NCBI GenBank assembly: GCA_021817415.1
Contig: JAKAUZ010000080.1
Span: 1 to 64,000 of the forward strand
DNA: 64,000 bases
Direction: 5' to 3'
From: Thermoplasmata archaeon
GTDB taxonomy: Archaea > Thermoplasmatota > Thermoplasmata > Thermoplasmatales > GCA-001856825
Part shown: piece after piece, positions 48,909 to 58,643 of the stretch
Position numbering within the stretch: the stretch's first letter is position 1
How the letters are laid out: each line of letters opens with the position of its first letter
The notes under the pieces: model-generated
Seen by the model: only the letters and a program-made list of their open reading frames with translations
The model's database searches: none
What the model was told of the DNA's origin: nothing
Program-made: the position numbers and the translations under genes

Positions 48909-49518
48909 TTAGGTTCACCCCCTCGATCTTTATGGCCCTGATGGTAACATCATCAGGAAGTTTTACATCATTTCTGAGAATCTTCACGGAGATTCCTATG
49001 ATTCCAGGTTTTGTCATAGCAACTGCATATCCACGGTCTATCAATTCTGATGGAAAACCGGATGAGATTACTTTACCGGTTGTATATTTTACAGTCCTGG
49101 ATCTCTCTCCTGTCAATTTGCCGCCCATCCTTATCTGCCCACCTCTTGCTCCAGAATCCATTATCCTTCTCAGTACACTGTGCCCTGCCCTCCTGAAATG
49201 CCATCCTTTTTCAATGGACCTAGCAAGTTTCTCTGCCATGATTTGGGCATTGAGGTTTGGGTCTCTTGCTGCTTCCACTTTTATCAGTGGGCTAGTCAAG
49301 CTGAATTTTTTCTCTAAAGTTTCCTCCATGCTCTTGATCTTGGAACCCCTTCTTCCGATCACTAACCCGGGTCTTTCAACCTTCAAAATGACAATTGTGT
49401 TTTGGGGAGTCCTTTGAATCTCCACACCACCAAATCCTGCATCGCCTATCTCATGGATCAGGTATTCTCGTATGAGCTGTCGCCTGATGTTCTCTTTAAG
49501 GAACTTTAATTCTTTCAT
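48868..49518 (-). CDS. rps3: Ribosomal protein S3 (uS3)
   Basis: GFGGVEIQRTPQNTIVILKVERPGLVIGRRGSKIKSMEETL. Confidence 0.95.
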   Translation of the reverse strand: MKELKFLKENIRRQLIREYLIHEIGDAGFGGVEIQRTPQNTIVILKVERPGLVIGRRGSKIKSMEETLEKKFSLTSPLIKVEAARDPNLNAQIMAEKLARSIEKGWHFRRAGHSVLRRIMDSGARGGQIRMGGKLTGERSRTVKYTTGKVISSGFPSELIDRGYAVAMTKPGIIGISVKILRNDVKLPDDVTIRAIKIEGVNLNGGNESLDNQKNE

Positions 49519-49958
49519 TCAATCTCCTCCAGAATTATCTGAATGTGGACTCTTTCTCTGTAAAATTTGCCGCTTGAGCCGAACGCCTTGTAAACATAAA
49601 ATTTGATCGGTGGAGCCAACTGGGCAATTGCGCTCTTCACCACGAGCTTTTCTGTATCTAGCTGCTTGAATTCTGCATTGTTCTCTGCGTTGCTCAGCGT
49701 GTCTAGAACATATTTTGCAGCCTTTACAGGGAATCTTCCCGGCCCAGTACCTCTTTTATGGGAAACAGAGTCAGTGAATTTCCTATATGGGACAGCTGAT
49801 TTTTTCTTAATGACTCTGTCCAGGTAATCCTTAGCAGGGCCAAGTTTCATTCCCTTTATAGTTCTGACGATCTCAAGGGCGTCTCTCGGAGATATTGGAG
49901 CTTCTATTGACATCGCACGAGCAGTTTTCTTCTTGTCAGTTTCCATAACATACTTCAT
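49515..49958 (-). CDS. rpl22: Ribosomal protein L22 (uL22)
   Basis: KKTARAMSIEAPISPRDALEIVRTIKGMKLGPAKDYLDRVI. Confidence 0.94.
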   Translation of the reverse strand: MKYVMETDKKKTARAMSIEAPISPRDALEIVRTIKGMKLGPAKDYLDRVIKKKSAVPYRKFTDSVSHKRGTGPGRFPVKAAKYVLDTLSNAENNAEFKQLDTEKLVVKSAIAQLAPPIKFYVYKAFGSSGKFYRERVHIQIILEEIE

Positions 49959-49967
49959 TGTTTCACC

Positions 49968-50423
49968 TCACTTCAGCGGGAGGAATTTTGATCCCCTCGT
50001 AGCTCCGACACCTGGACCTGAATGTTTTACATCTTTTCTGGTCTGTACAAATTCACCAATATAATGGCCTATCATCTCTTCTTTTATAGTAAATGTCGTG
50101 TACTGATGCCCGTCATAAACGGAAATTGTCTTGCCGACATACTGCGGAAGTATCACTAGGTCTCTCACCCTGGTCCTCACTGAATCTAGCTCGATTAGCC
50201 TGTCATGAAGCTTCTGTTGCTCGGAGTTGTATCCCCTCGAAAGGCTTCTCCTTGCCCTTGAAGGGAGAATCTTCAAGAGATCCTGATGATCCATCTCAAG
50301 AAGTTCTCCGAGAGATTTCCCCCTGTAAAGTAACTCCTTTCCCCTCTCGGTCAGTGCCCTGGACGTCTTCCTTTTAGTCCTTCTTATGGCCTTTTGTGAC
50401 TTCATTCTCTTATCTTCTGCCAT
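49968..50423 (-). CDS. rps19: Ribosomal protein S19 (uS19)
   Basis: VRTRVRDLVILPQYVGKTISVYDGHQYTTFTIKEEMIGHYIGEFVQTRKDVKHSGPGVGATRGSKFLPLK. Confidence 0.95.
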   Translation of the reverse strand: MAEDKRMKSQKAIRRTKRKTSRALTERGKELLYRGKSLGELLEMDHQDLLKILPSRARRSLSRGYNSEQQKLHDRLIELDSVRTRVRDLVILPQYVGKTISVYDGHQYTTFTIKEEMIGHYIGEFVQTRKDVKHSGPGVGATRGSKFLPLK

Positions 50424-50424
50424 T

Positions 50425-51123
50425 CTATTTCACCTTTCTCTTCGGGGACAATCTGCCCACTTTACGTCCAGGAGGCGCATTTCTACCAACGGTTGAAGGC
50501 CTTCCGACGTGTTGATGATTACCTCCGCCATGTGGATGGTTGACTGCATTCATAGCGACTCCTCTGACAGAAAAAGGCCTTTTCGCCCTGCTCGAATACG
50601 CGTGAATCTTTTTTCCTGCTTTCATGAATGGTTTGGTGCCTCTTCCTCCTCCACCTGCCACCCCTATCGTAGCTACGCAGGCTGGTTTGAATTCCTTCAA
50701 CTTGCCAGAGGGTAACTTCACTGTCACTTTGTCGCTATGTGATACAATAGTACAAAAACTTCCTGGCGTTCTTGCAAGATTCCCGCCTGACCCAGGCCTT
50801 ATTTCAATGTTATAAATTGAGGTACCGTCTGGAATTATACCTAGCGGAAGCGTATTTCCTTCAATTGCCTGTACGTCATCTCCCCCCATGACTTTCTGCC
50901 CAACAAACATTCCATTATGTGCTAGGAAAAGTTTTTCCTGTTCGTTGTCCATTCTGACAATTGCAACAGGGGTATAGTGTCCTGGGTCTTTAACCAGCCT
51001 AACTACCTTTCCTTCCCACCGCTTTTCTTCTGGATATTTTATATCCCCATAATGCCTGTGGCTTGGACTCTTGTAAACAAGTCCTCCCTTCCCTCTCCTT
51101 TGGGCTAAAATTCTCTTTCCCAT
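50425..51123 (-). CDS. rpl2: Ribosomal protein L2 (uL2)
   Basis: FMKAGKKIHAYSSRAKRPFSVRGVAMNAVNHPHGGGNHQHVGRPSTVGRNAPPGRKVG. Confidence 0.97.
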   Translation of the reverse strand: MGKRILAQRRGKGGLVYKSPSHRHYGDIKYPEEKRWEGKVVRLVKDPGHYTPVAIVRMDNEQEKLFLAHNGMFVGQKVMGGDDVQAIEGNTLPLGIIPDGTSIYNIEIRPGSGGNLARTPGSFCTIVSHSDKVTVKLPSGKLKEFKPACVATIGVAGGGGRGTKPFMKAGKKIHAYSSRAKRPFSVRGVAMNAVNHPHGGGNHQHVGRPSTVGRNAPPGRKVGRLSPKRKVK

Positions 51124-51132
51124 CTTTTCACC

Positions 51133-51402
51133 TCAGAATATCCCCAATTTTGTGGCCAGCTCTTCGGCTGAATAGTCCTTGGAGATCTTTACAACTGCCT
51201 TCTTTCCTTCCTTATCTCTCAGGATATTCACCCCCGCCACTTTCATCCCAGATATACTTTCAACAGCTTCCTTCACTTCAGATCTGGTAGATTTTTCAGC
51301 TACAACAAACCATAGCTTATTCTCCCTCTCGATCTGCAACATTGATTTTTCTGTCACAAACGGTTTCAGTAGGATGTCGTACGGATTTGTCAAATCTGCC
51401 AC
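51133..51402 (-). CDS. rpl23: Ribosomal protein L23 (uL23)
   Basis: NPYDILLKPFVTEKSMLQIERENKLWFVVAEKSTRSEVKEAVESI. Confidence 0.95.
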   Translation of the reverse strand: MADLTNPYDILLKPFVTEKSMLQIERENKLWFVVAEKSTRSEVKEAVESISGMKVAGVNILRDKEGKKAVVKISKDYSAEELATKLGIF

Positions 51403-52148
51403 CCCCTTATTGCTTCAAGAGCAGATTCGCTCATGACAACCAGGCGACCCGGATGGCCTCCGGGGGCCAAGATATATGCATTCAGATCCTCCGGCCTGGC
51501 AACGTCTACTCCAGGTAAATTCCTGACTGCTTTTTCTACCGTATCCTTGCTCTTTACAACAATCAAAATACTTTTTGGAGTTGTATATTTCCTTCCTCTG
51601 CTTTTACCTCTTCCAGCCCTGATTTTTGTCCCTTCTTTTGCTCTTATGATATCTTCATAAACCCCTATTTTGGTGAATAATTCAACAACTCTTGATGTCT
51701 CTTTGATATTTTCAAATTCATTTTCCACAATGATCGGGAGTGATGATGCTTCAAATCTGTGTCCCCTCTTTCTTACTACCTCAATATTGGCCACAGAAGC
51801 TAGAGCTGAAAATTTTGCCATTTTCCTTTGATTCTCATTCATCTTGATGTGCCAGTTCTTGGCAGTGACAGGGTGATGCGCTGATCGCCCACCTCTTGCG
51901 TTTGATAGCAGTACTCCTCTTGTCGACCCAGAAACTCTGGGATATCTGGAAATACCGTGGTTTGGTCCTAGGTTGTGACCCACTCTTCTATTACCGGCGT
52001 AATAGAATGAACCATATGGTACTCTTGAGTTCGACATATAAGCATTAAAGAACTGTATAATCAGATCACTCCTGATTGGATGATTGAATACCTCTGGGAG
52101 GTCAACCTCCTTTACTATTTCACCCTTCATTGAAAACAAGTTTGCCAA
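51390..52148 (-). CDS. rpl4: Ribosomal protein L4 (uL4)
   Basis: HNLGPNHGISRYPRVSGSTRGVLLSNARGGRSAHHPVTAKNWHIKMNENQRKMAKFSALASVA. Confidence 0.95.
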   Translation of the reverse strand: MANLFSMKGEIVKEVDLPEVFNHPIRSDLIIQFFNAYMSNSRVPYGSFYYAGNRRVGHNLGPNHGISRYPRVSGSTRGVLLSNARGGRSAHHPVTAKNWHIKMNENQRKMAKFSALASVANIEVVRKRGHRFEASSLPIIVENEFENIKETSRVVELFTKIGVYEDIIRAKEGTKIRAGRGKSRGRKYTTPKSILIVVKSKDTVEKAVRNLPGVDVARPEDLNAYILAPGGHPGRLVVMSESALEAIRGWQI

Positions 52149-52151
52149 ATC

Positions 52152-53141
52152 TCACACCCCCTGCTTACTCTCGACTGACACGTACGTCAATTTGACCCCT
52201 TCTACATCGGGAACAGTTTGCCTTATTGGGTCCCTCATCTTAATAGGCCTTTTGATTGGCCCCGGTATGGACCCGTGAATCAGTATGTAATTGTTCACAA
52301 CTTCGCCATAGTTAACAAATCCTCCGGCAGGCACTATTGGTTTCTCGGAAGGATTACCGTAGAATAAAACTCTCTTGTTGAATTCCGTCCTCTGGTGAAA
52401 TCCTGTTTGCCCTGCCTGAGGAACAGTATTCCTCACCCAGTCTGGATGCCAGGGACCCAGAGTACCTATCATTCTCCTGTGTTTTCTGTTCTTATATGGA
52501 AGAAGTTTAACACCCCACCTTTTAATATGCCCCTGGAAGCCGTATCCCTGTGTGACCGCAATAACGTCAACAAATTTTCCAGGTTTGGAGAATTCATCAA
52601 ATGGAACCTCTTTCCCCAGCAAGGAATTAACGTAAGCGATTCTCTCTTCGATGGACCCTCCTCCGACCCTGATTTCAGTCAGGTCTGGAATTTTCTTTGA
52701 AATTGCTTTGACTTTCTTGTTCTGAACCAGTACCAATACATTTACTCCAACCACTTCATTTTTGTCTATTTCCTTTGGTTTGTACTCTTTAGAAATGGGC
52801 AACAAGTCCTTCAGATCGGATAAAGAATTCTTGTCAAAAACATCTCCTAGGGAATACTCCCCGTACGGATTTGACCCATAATATCTAACTCCCACCACCT
52901 TGATTGGAGGGACTTCGACTACCGTGACTGATGAAGCTACTTCAGAACCCGCTGTAGTACTGTTCTTCCTGTAATCAACAAATAATGCGTGAGTCGTTCC
53001 TGCTTTGAATCCCACGAACCCTTGAAGTTTTGGTTTTCCATTAATATCAGGCCAGGACCTGATGTGAGGTATAATAGACCTTGCCCTTTTTCTGGGATAG
53101 TACCCCATAGACCCATGTCTCGAATGATTTGGCGTTGCCAT
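52152..53141 (-). CDS. rpl3: Ribosomal protein L3 (uL3)
   Basis: MATPNHSRHGSMGYYPRKRARSIIPHIRSWP; YGFQGHIKRWGVKLLPYKNRKHRRMIGTLGPWHPDWVRNTVPQAGQTGFHQRTEFNKRV; start at M4 of track ORF. Confidence 0.96.
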   Translation of the reverse strand: MATPNHSRHGSMGYYPRKRARSIIPHIRSWPDINGKPKLQGFVGFKAGTTHALFVDYRKNSTTAGSEVASSVTVVEVPPIKVVGVRYYGSNPYGEYSLGDVFDKNSLSDLKDLLPISKEYKPKEIDKNEVVGVNVLVLVQNKKVKAISKKIPDLTEIRVGGGSIEERIAYVNSLLGKEVPFDEFSKPGKFVDVIAVTQGYGFQGHIKRWGVKLLPYKNRKHRRMIGTLGPWHPDWVRNTVPQAGQTGFHQRTEFNKRVLFYGNPSEKPIVPAGGFVNYGEVVNNYILIHGSIPGPIKRPIKMRDPIRQTVPDVEGVKLTYVSVESKQGV

Positions 53142-53171
53142 ACTTTTCACCGATGCATTGCCGTTGCGTCT

Positions 53172-53213
53172 TGATGCTTCCCCAATTCAGCAAGCACCAC
53201 AGGCACTCTGCCT
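53172..53213 (-). promoter_or_regulatory. Two adjacent hairpins in the predicted 5' leader of the ribosomal operon
   Basis: Minus strand: AGGCA-GAG-TGCCT (53201..53213) and TGGTGCTT-12 nt-AAGCATCA (53172..53199, one G-U); TATA-like TTTATATATC at about 53251..53260 places both downstream of the expected TSS and upstream of rpl3. Confidence 0.5.
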
Positions 53214-53431
53214 AAGACGTGAAGCTAATGCTTTTCCAAGAGCACATATGGATATATAAACAAATCGCAAAGCACTAATGCCCTGCATCCTTATATTATC
53301 TTCTTATTATTGGCCAATATGATGATTTACAATAGATAGACTATCCCACTGTCTTACGATAATAAATGTTTTAAGTTTGTATTATCAGCACCGCCGTTCA
53401 TTAAAGAAAATAAATAATTTAAAGTATAATC

Positions 53432-55738
53432 CTACTCGCATTTTGAATATCCGCAAGTCTTGCAGGTCAGGCAGCCATTTTCAGATACCATTGTTTCATT
53501 ACCACATTTTGGACAAGTGGAAAATGAGCTCTTTCTTTCCCCTTCAACTTTTAGCTTGCTTACAACGAACCCTCCGGTTAGGGTAGATTGCGGAACTCCC
53601 CCTTTCATTGACATATCAATTGCCTTTACCACACCGTCGGGAACTGAAGTAATCTTGAGGCTGCCCACAAATGTTGTGCTCTTCCCTTTAATCCCTGTAA
53701 GTGCTTTTATCACTTTGGCTATGTCCCCTCCTTGCTGCAAGTATAGTGAAATCAGTCTTCCAATGGCCTCCGAGTAAGCCTTCTCCTCCGTCCCTGACTT
53801 ACCCACATTCACAAAAACCTCTACAGGTTTGCCTTGTTCATCGAAATTGATTGTGGTATAGAGCTTGCCGTTCTCTAGTAGAGGAAATACAATTGTCCTT
53901 CCAGTCAGTACCATTGGCCTGTCAAAAGCCTCTTCCTGCTTCTTGGCAGATTCCTTCTCAGTGATCAGAATACCTTCCCTCGATCCTTCCCTGTAGACAG
54001 TGATACCCTTGCACCCTGCCTTCCATGCTTCAAAATATATTTTCCCAACTTGTTCTGTGGTCGAATCAGACGGAAGATTTACTGTGGAAGAAATTGAATG
54101 ATCAATGTACTTCTGGATAGTGGCTTGAAGTTTTACCCTAAACGTAGGGTCAATGTTATGGGACTCTACGAAGTAATCCGGGAGGTCCTTCTCATCACCA
54201 ATATTGTATAATGACATGTACTCCTTTACAAGCGGATGAAATACCTTAAACGTGCCTTTGGAAAGACTTTCGCTCCGCCTGGTATAAGAAAAGGCAAAAA
54301 TTGGCTCGATTCCGCTCGAAGTACCCGCAAGAGCGGACCCACTACCTACTGGAGGAACTGTAAGTAGCGCTACATTTCTAAGGCCATACTTCTTCAACTT
54401 CTCAAGTACTGTCGCATCAAGTCGATCCATGAATGGTGATTGTAAATGTTTGTCTAAGTCAAAGGCTGGGAATTTCCCTTTTTCAATCGCTATGTTGATG
54501 CTCTCATCGTAAACGATATTCATAATTTTCCTGAACATTCCATCGATGAACTTTACTGAGTTCTCCGTGTCGTACTTGATTTTCATCTTGGCAAGCATAT
54601 CTGCGAGTCCCGTAAAACCTACTCCTATTCTTCTTCCCTTATTTGCCTCTTCCGTCTGCTCCTTCAGTGGGTGCTTGTACAGATTGTAGTCTGTGACATC
54701 GTCGAGGAATCTGACAGAATACCTCAGTGCTTTCTCAAGGTCAGTCCAGTTTATTTCTGGATTTTCGAATGGATTCTTCACGAATTGCGAAAGATTAACA
54801 TTTCCCAAATTACAGGCTCCGTACGGTTCAAGCGGTATTTCGGAGCAGGGATTGGTCGAGAGGATCTCCATTCCGCCGTACTCACTCGTGCTTTCTCTCT
54901 TCATTGTATCCCAGAATATTAGCCCGGGTTCCGCCCAGTTTCTTGCTGATTCTATCAGTTCGTTCCAGAGCATTTTAGCCCTTACCTTCTTTTCAATCCT
55001 CTTCACTTTAGGACTCTCGTAGTGCAAAACGAAATCGTCATCTTCTTCCACTGCCTTCATGAATTCATCTGTGATAAGGACTGAAATGTTAGCGTACCGG
55101 ACATTCTTGAGACCTCTCTTAATTTTTATAAAATCGAGTATATCGGGATGGTCAACTTTCATGGTTATCATCAACGCACCTCTTCTACCTGCCTGCCCTA
55201 TAGTCCCAGTGGTCTCAGACATTATATTCATGAAAGAAACTGACCCCGTGGACTTAAGTGCAGCATTATTGACTGGTGCTCCTTTTGGTCTAAGTATTGA
55301 GATGTCGGTCCCAACCCCCCCTCCAAGGGAATAAGTTCTGGCTGCTTCCTTTGTCCAGTCAAATATTGCCTCAAGTGAGTCATCGTGAATAGGGATAACG
55401 TAACAGTTGTTTAAAGTGGCACGTCGTCCATATTTTTCTTGACCCGCGCCGAATAAAATCCTACCGCCAGGGATCATCCTGAAGTCTGTCAATAACCAAA
55501 TGAACTTCTCTTCCCATTCTCCCCTTTTATCTTCACTTTCAACTGAGGCGATTTCTCGGGCAACTCTTCTCCACATTTCCTGAGGCGTTTTTTCAACTAA
55601 ATTCCCTTCGTTATCCTTCATTGCGTACTTATCGACGAATATTCTTGCCCTAAGTTCGTCATTATTAAAATTTATCATAGTAGTGTCTGGAATAGAGACA
55701 ACGCCATAGCCTTCCCCACCATTATCCTGATCAACCAT
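53432..55738 (-). CDS. nrdJ: Adenosylcobalamin-dependent (class II) ribonucleoside-diphosphate reductase
   Basis: ATLNNCYVIPIHDDSLEAIFDWTKEAARTYSLGGGVGTDISILRPKGAPV; NPCSEIPLEPYGACNLGNVNLSQFV; C-terminal CPKCGNETMVSENGCLTCKTCGYSKCE; no intein. Confidence 0.93.
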   Translation of the reverse strand: MVDQDNGGEGYGVVSIPDTTMINFNNDELRARIFVDKYAMKDNEGNLVEKTPQEMWRRVAREIASVESEDKRGEWEEKFIWLLTDFRMIPGGRILFGAGQEKYGRRATLNNCYVIPIHDDSLEAIFDWTKEAARTYSLGGGVGTDISILRPKGAPVNNAALKSTGSVSFMNIMSETTGTIGQAGRRGALMITMKVDHPDILDFIKIKRGLKNVRYANISVLITDEFMKAVEEDDDFVLHYESPKVKRIEKKVRAKMLWNELIESARNWAEPGLIFWDTMKRESTSEYGGMEILSTNPCSEIPLEPYGACNLGNVNLSQFVKNPFENPEINWTDLEKALRYSVRFLDDVTDYNLYKHPLKEQTEEANKGRRIGVGFTGLADMLAKMKIKYDTENSVKFIDGMFRKIMNIVYDESINIAIEKGKFPAFDLDKHLQSPFMDRLDATVLEKLKKYGLRNVALLTVPPVGSGSALAGTSSGIEPIFAFSYTRRSESLSKGTFKVFHPLVKEYMSLYNIGDEKDLPDYFVESHNIDPTFRVKLQATIQKYIDHSISSTVNLPSDSTTEQVGKIYFEAWKAGCKGITVYREGSREGILITEKESAKKQEEAFDRPMVLTGRTIVFPLLENGKLYTTINFDEQGKPVEVFVNVGKSGTEEKAYSEAIGRLISLYLQQGGDIAKVIKALTGIKGKSTTFVGSLKITSVPDGVVKAIDMSMKGGVPQSTLTGGFVVSKLKVEGERKSSFSTCPKCGNETMVSENGCLTCKTCGYSKCE

Positions 55739-55982
55739 TGAATCACCGTATTTCCCACTTAGAACTATCTGGATAAAAAGAATTCTGTTATCTGGTTCCT
55801 TATCAATATATTTCTAATTGAAACTAATGTTATAAGGTATATGATCATATTATTATGCTCATTCAGCATGCTTTTTAAAATACAATAATGAATATAAATG
55901 TTAAACTAAATTTATTTGACTGGCAAAAAATTTCTAAATAAATATGATAAAATATAAATATGGTATTTTTATTCCTTTTACT

Positions 55983-56342
55983 ATGCCAGAGGGATTTACA
56001 TCTGAAGACGATAAGTTATCGACTCTACTGATGCAGATGAGCGTTCCGAGGAATGTTGCGAAGGCCCTAGTTTACATGAAGGGGAGGCCAGAGACAACAT
56101 CAGTCGAAATTGAAAAGAACGCAAATTTAAGACAGCCTGAAGTTTCAATTGCAATGAGGATTCTCAAAGAACATGGGTGGATTGTCAAAAGAGACATCAA
56201 GAAGGAGGGGAAAGGCAGACCTGTGCACGGTTATCGCCTTTCCAAACCATTCGCAGAAATTATAAAGGAACTGGAAGAAGACCAAAAGAAGCGAATAGCG
56301 GACATGCAGAGTGTCCTGGGCCAGATCCAGAGTTTACTCTAG
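55983..56342 (+). CDS. HTH transcriptional regulator
   Basis: ARTTSVEIEKNANLRQPEVSIAMRILKEHGWIVKRDIKKEGKGRPVHGYRLSKPF-type wHTH plus wing and coiled tail (window reads GRPETTSVEIEKNANLRQPEVSIAMRILKEHGW); start at 55983 (MPEGFTSEDD). Confidence 0.8.
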   Translation: MPEGFTSEDDKLSTLLMQMSVPRNVAKALVYMKGRPETTSVEIEKNANLRQPEVSIAMRILKEHGWIVKRDIKKEGKGRPVHGYRLSKPFAEIIKELEEDQKKRIADMQSVLGQIQSLL

Positions 56343-56995
56343 AAACTTGTTATTTTAACATTTTCTCCATCAGAAGTTATTACGATTTTCCTCATGTCTA
56401 GGAATAAACCTGTTTCTACTACTCCGTTTATTTTCTTGATTTCGTCATTTGTTTCCCTCAGATCAATTGAATTTTCGGGAATGCAGTCACAGATTATATT
56501 TCCATTATCGGTTATGAAATTTTCTCTCACCCTACATATCATTCCAAGATCTTCGATCTTCTGAATTGTACTCTTCGCGCCAAATTTGAGAATCTCGATA
56601 GGAATTCCCATATGATCTGGAATCTTCTCTACAAGTTTTTCATTTGATGCAATTATAACATACTTGGATGAGTTGAGAGCCACTTTTTTTTCTCTAGTCA
56701 GAGCCCCCCCTCCTCCCTTGAGCAAATTCCCATCTGGATCTATTTCGTCCGCACCGTCGATGGTAACGTCAATTCTATCAACCAGGTCAATATCAATAAC
56801 CCTTATTCCAACCTTTCTGGCAAGGTTCTCAGTTGCAATTGAAGTTGCAACGCAAACGATTGTTTTCTTGATTTCTTCTTTTGTCCCGAGCAGCTTTATG
56901 AATTCATTTACAGTCGTTCCAGAACCGAGTCCAACAACATTTCCCTTGTTGACATACTTGATTGCCTCTGCCGCAACCAGCCCCTTCTTATCCAT
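56339..56995 (-). CDS. rpiA: Ribose-5-phosphate isomerase A
   Basis: NVVGLGSGTTVNEFIKLL; IDGADEIDPDGNLLKGGGGALTREKKVA. Confidence 0.95.
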   Translation of the reverse strand: MDKKGLVAAEAIKYVNKGNVVGLGSGTTVNEFIKLLGTKEEIKKTIVCVATSIATENLARKVGIRVIDIDLVDRIDVTIDGADEIDPDGNLLKGGGGALTREKKVALNSSKYVIIASNEKLVEKIPDHMGIPIEILKFGAKSTIQKIEDLGMICRVRENFITDNGNIICDCIPENSIDLRETNDEIKKINGVVETGLFLDMRKIVITSDGENVKITSF

Positions 56996-57052
56996 ATACC
57001 TGACCTATCCCATGAATTGTTTACTATATCTATATTTTATCAGGCTGTCCTG

Positions 57053-57715
57053 TCATTTCGCATATTTGAGAACGGTGAAAACAGGGTCCCTGGAAAGTAT
57101 TATTGGGAAGCCATAGTCCGTCATAATAGTCAGATCAAATTCACTCATGCCGATTATCTCGAATCCCACCTTTGACAATTTAAGCCTTCTCAGGTATGTC
57201 ACGGTGAAGATATTCATTCTTGTTCTTAATTTCTCTTTGAAAACAAAAAATTTTTCATTAAGGTGAACAAATATTTCGCGCCCGCTCTTTGTTTCGCTAA
57301 CCAGTCCAACATTCTCAAGCAGCTTGATCTTTCTGTGGGCAGTGTTCCTGTTCACATCCTCAAGACCATTTAGGGATAATCTTCCTTTTTCAATAAGTTG
57401 GTTGACTATGATGGCTGAAGCGTCAGAGCTCAGTGCATCCATATAGATCAGTTCATTTTCATTTAGTACCCCCTTCAGCCAGTACTTATTCTTTTGAGAA
57501 TTTTGGACGACCACATTCGCGTCTATCAGTTTCTTCAAATGCCACTCGACAGTTTTAGGATCTATCCCCAGGGTCTTGGCAATAGATGCAGATGTCCTCC
57601 CTGGAGTGTTGCTGATTCTGCTGAATATTTTGCAGACTAACTCATTAGAAACGACTGCTTCGTCCTTTTGACCATAATTGTTATAAATTTCAATAAGAGG
57701 GTGCATATTTTTCAT
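57053..57715 (-). CDS. Winged-helix transcriptional regulator (two HTH-like segments)
   Basis: NTPGRTSASIAKTLGIDPKTVEWHLKKLIDANVV and NRNTAHRKIKLLENVGLVSE; candidate start at 57715, still overlapping xerA. Confidence 0.7.
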   Translation of the reverse strand: MKNMHPLIEIYNNYGQKDEAVVSNELVCKIFSRISNTPGRTSASIAKTLGIDPKTVEWHLKKLIDANVVVQNSQKNKYWLKGVLNENELIYMDALSSDASAIIVNQLIEKGRLSLNGLEDVNRNTAHRKIKLLENVGLVSETKSGREIFVHLNEKFFVFKEKLRTRMNIFTVTYLRRLKLSKVGFEIIGMSEFDLTIMTDYGFPIILSRDPVFTVLKYAK

Positions 57716-58553
57716 AACTCCTTCTGAGGGCACCATCATCAACGTGAGTGTATATTTGTGTGGTACTTATACTTGAGTGACCAAGCAGAACCTGTATAAT
57801 TCTAATGTCCGCGCCATTTCTTAGAAGTGATGTTGCAAAAGTATGCCTAAGGACGTGCGGAGTAACCTTCTTTGATATCCCTGCCCTTTTTGCCAGGTTC
57901 CTAACAATTCTTTCCACTGTCACAGGTGATATTCTCTTGCTCTTGGTAGTCGGAAACAGAAATTCATTCTTTGGATTTCTTTCCCTGGTCTCCAGTGAAT
58001 ATAGCCTCAAATCTGGAATAATTCTGTCACTGAAAATAACCAATCTGTCCTTATCTCCCTTTCCTCCCCTTATACGCAAACTCCTGTTGGTTAAATCGAT
58101 ATCATTGATCCTTATTGCGCAAAGTTCGGAAACCCTTACCCCTGTATATGCCAGCAATTCGACAATTAATTTCTCCTTTTGGTTGGTAGAAGAGTTCAGC
58201 ATTTGTGTCACCTCCTCCTCAATCAGGTAGTTTGGTACTTTCTGGGGCCTCTTCGGTGGGTTGAGTGGACCAAAATCAGGTATTTCCAAAAATTCCAATA
58301 ACGACTGGAGCGCTCGGATGTATAAGTAAACGGAGGTCTTTGAATATCCGAGGTCGATGGAGAGATGTTCTTTGAAATCTTCTATGCCTTCCCTCGTTAT
58401 ATTACTCTTTTTGTATTCAATGAATTCCAGGTATTTCTGTGCAATGTATCCATACATCTTTACAGTATTCCTGCTTTTCCCATTTGCATAGAGCCTGTTC
58501 ATGAATGTCATTGCAGTTTCAATTCCCAAACTGTCTCCAAGGGAAGATGTCAT
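57690..58553 (-). CDS. xerA: Tyrosine recombinase XerA
   Basis: LLAYTGVRVSELCAIRINDIDL; RIRGGKGDKDRLVIF; TPHVLRHTFATSLLRNGADIRIIQVLLGHSSISTTQIYTHV; ATG at 58553 is M20 of track ORF, with ATATTTATAG TATA-like sequence upstream. Confidence 0.93.
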   Translation of the reverse strand: MTSSLGDSLGIETAMTFMNRLYANGKSRNTVKMYGYIAQKYLEFIEYKKSNITREGIEDFKEHLSIDLGYSKTSVYLYIRALQSLLEFLEIPDFGPLNPPKRPQKVPNYLIEEEVTQMLNSSTNQKEKLIVELLAYTGVRVSELCAIRINDIDLTNRSLRIRGGKGDKDRLVIFSDRIIPDLRLYSLETRERNPKNEFLFPTTKSKRISPVTVERIVRNLAKRAGISKKVTPHVLRHTFATSLLRNGADIRIIQVLLGHSSISTTQIYTHVDDGALRRSYEKYAPSY

Positions 58554-58643
58554 GATGGCATGTCTATAAATATGACAAATATAAGACTTTTGTCTGATAG
58601 GTGTCATCACCGAAAATTAGTTTTATGATTTCACCTTAAGAGG

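Noticed and set aside
41865-52700. Numerous plus-strand ORFs of 60-180 aa across the ribosomal cluster
   Set aside because: All antisense to well-supported ribosomal protein genes; no recognisable motifs
53432-55738. Searched nrdJ for an intein, since RNRs are frequent hosts
   Set aside because: 768-aa sequence is contiguous through its conserved motifs with no Cys/Ser1...HN insertion
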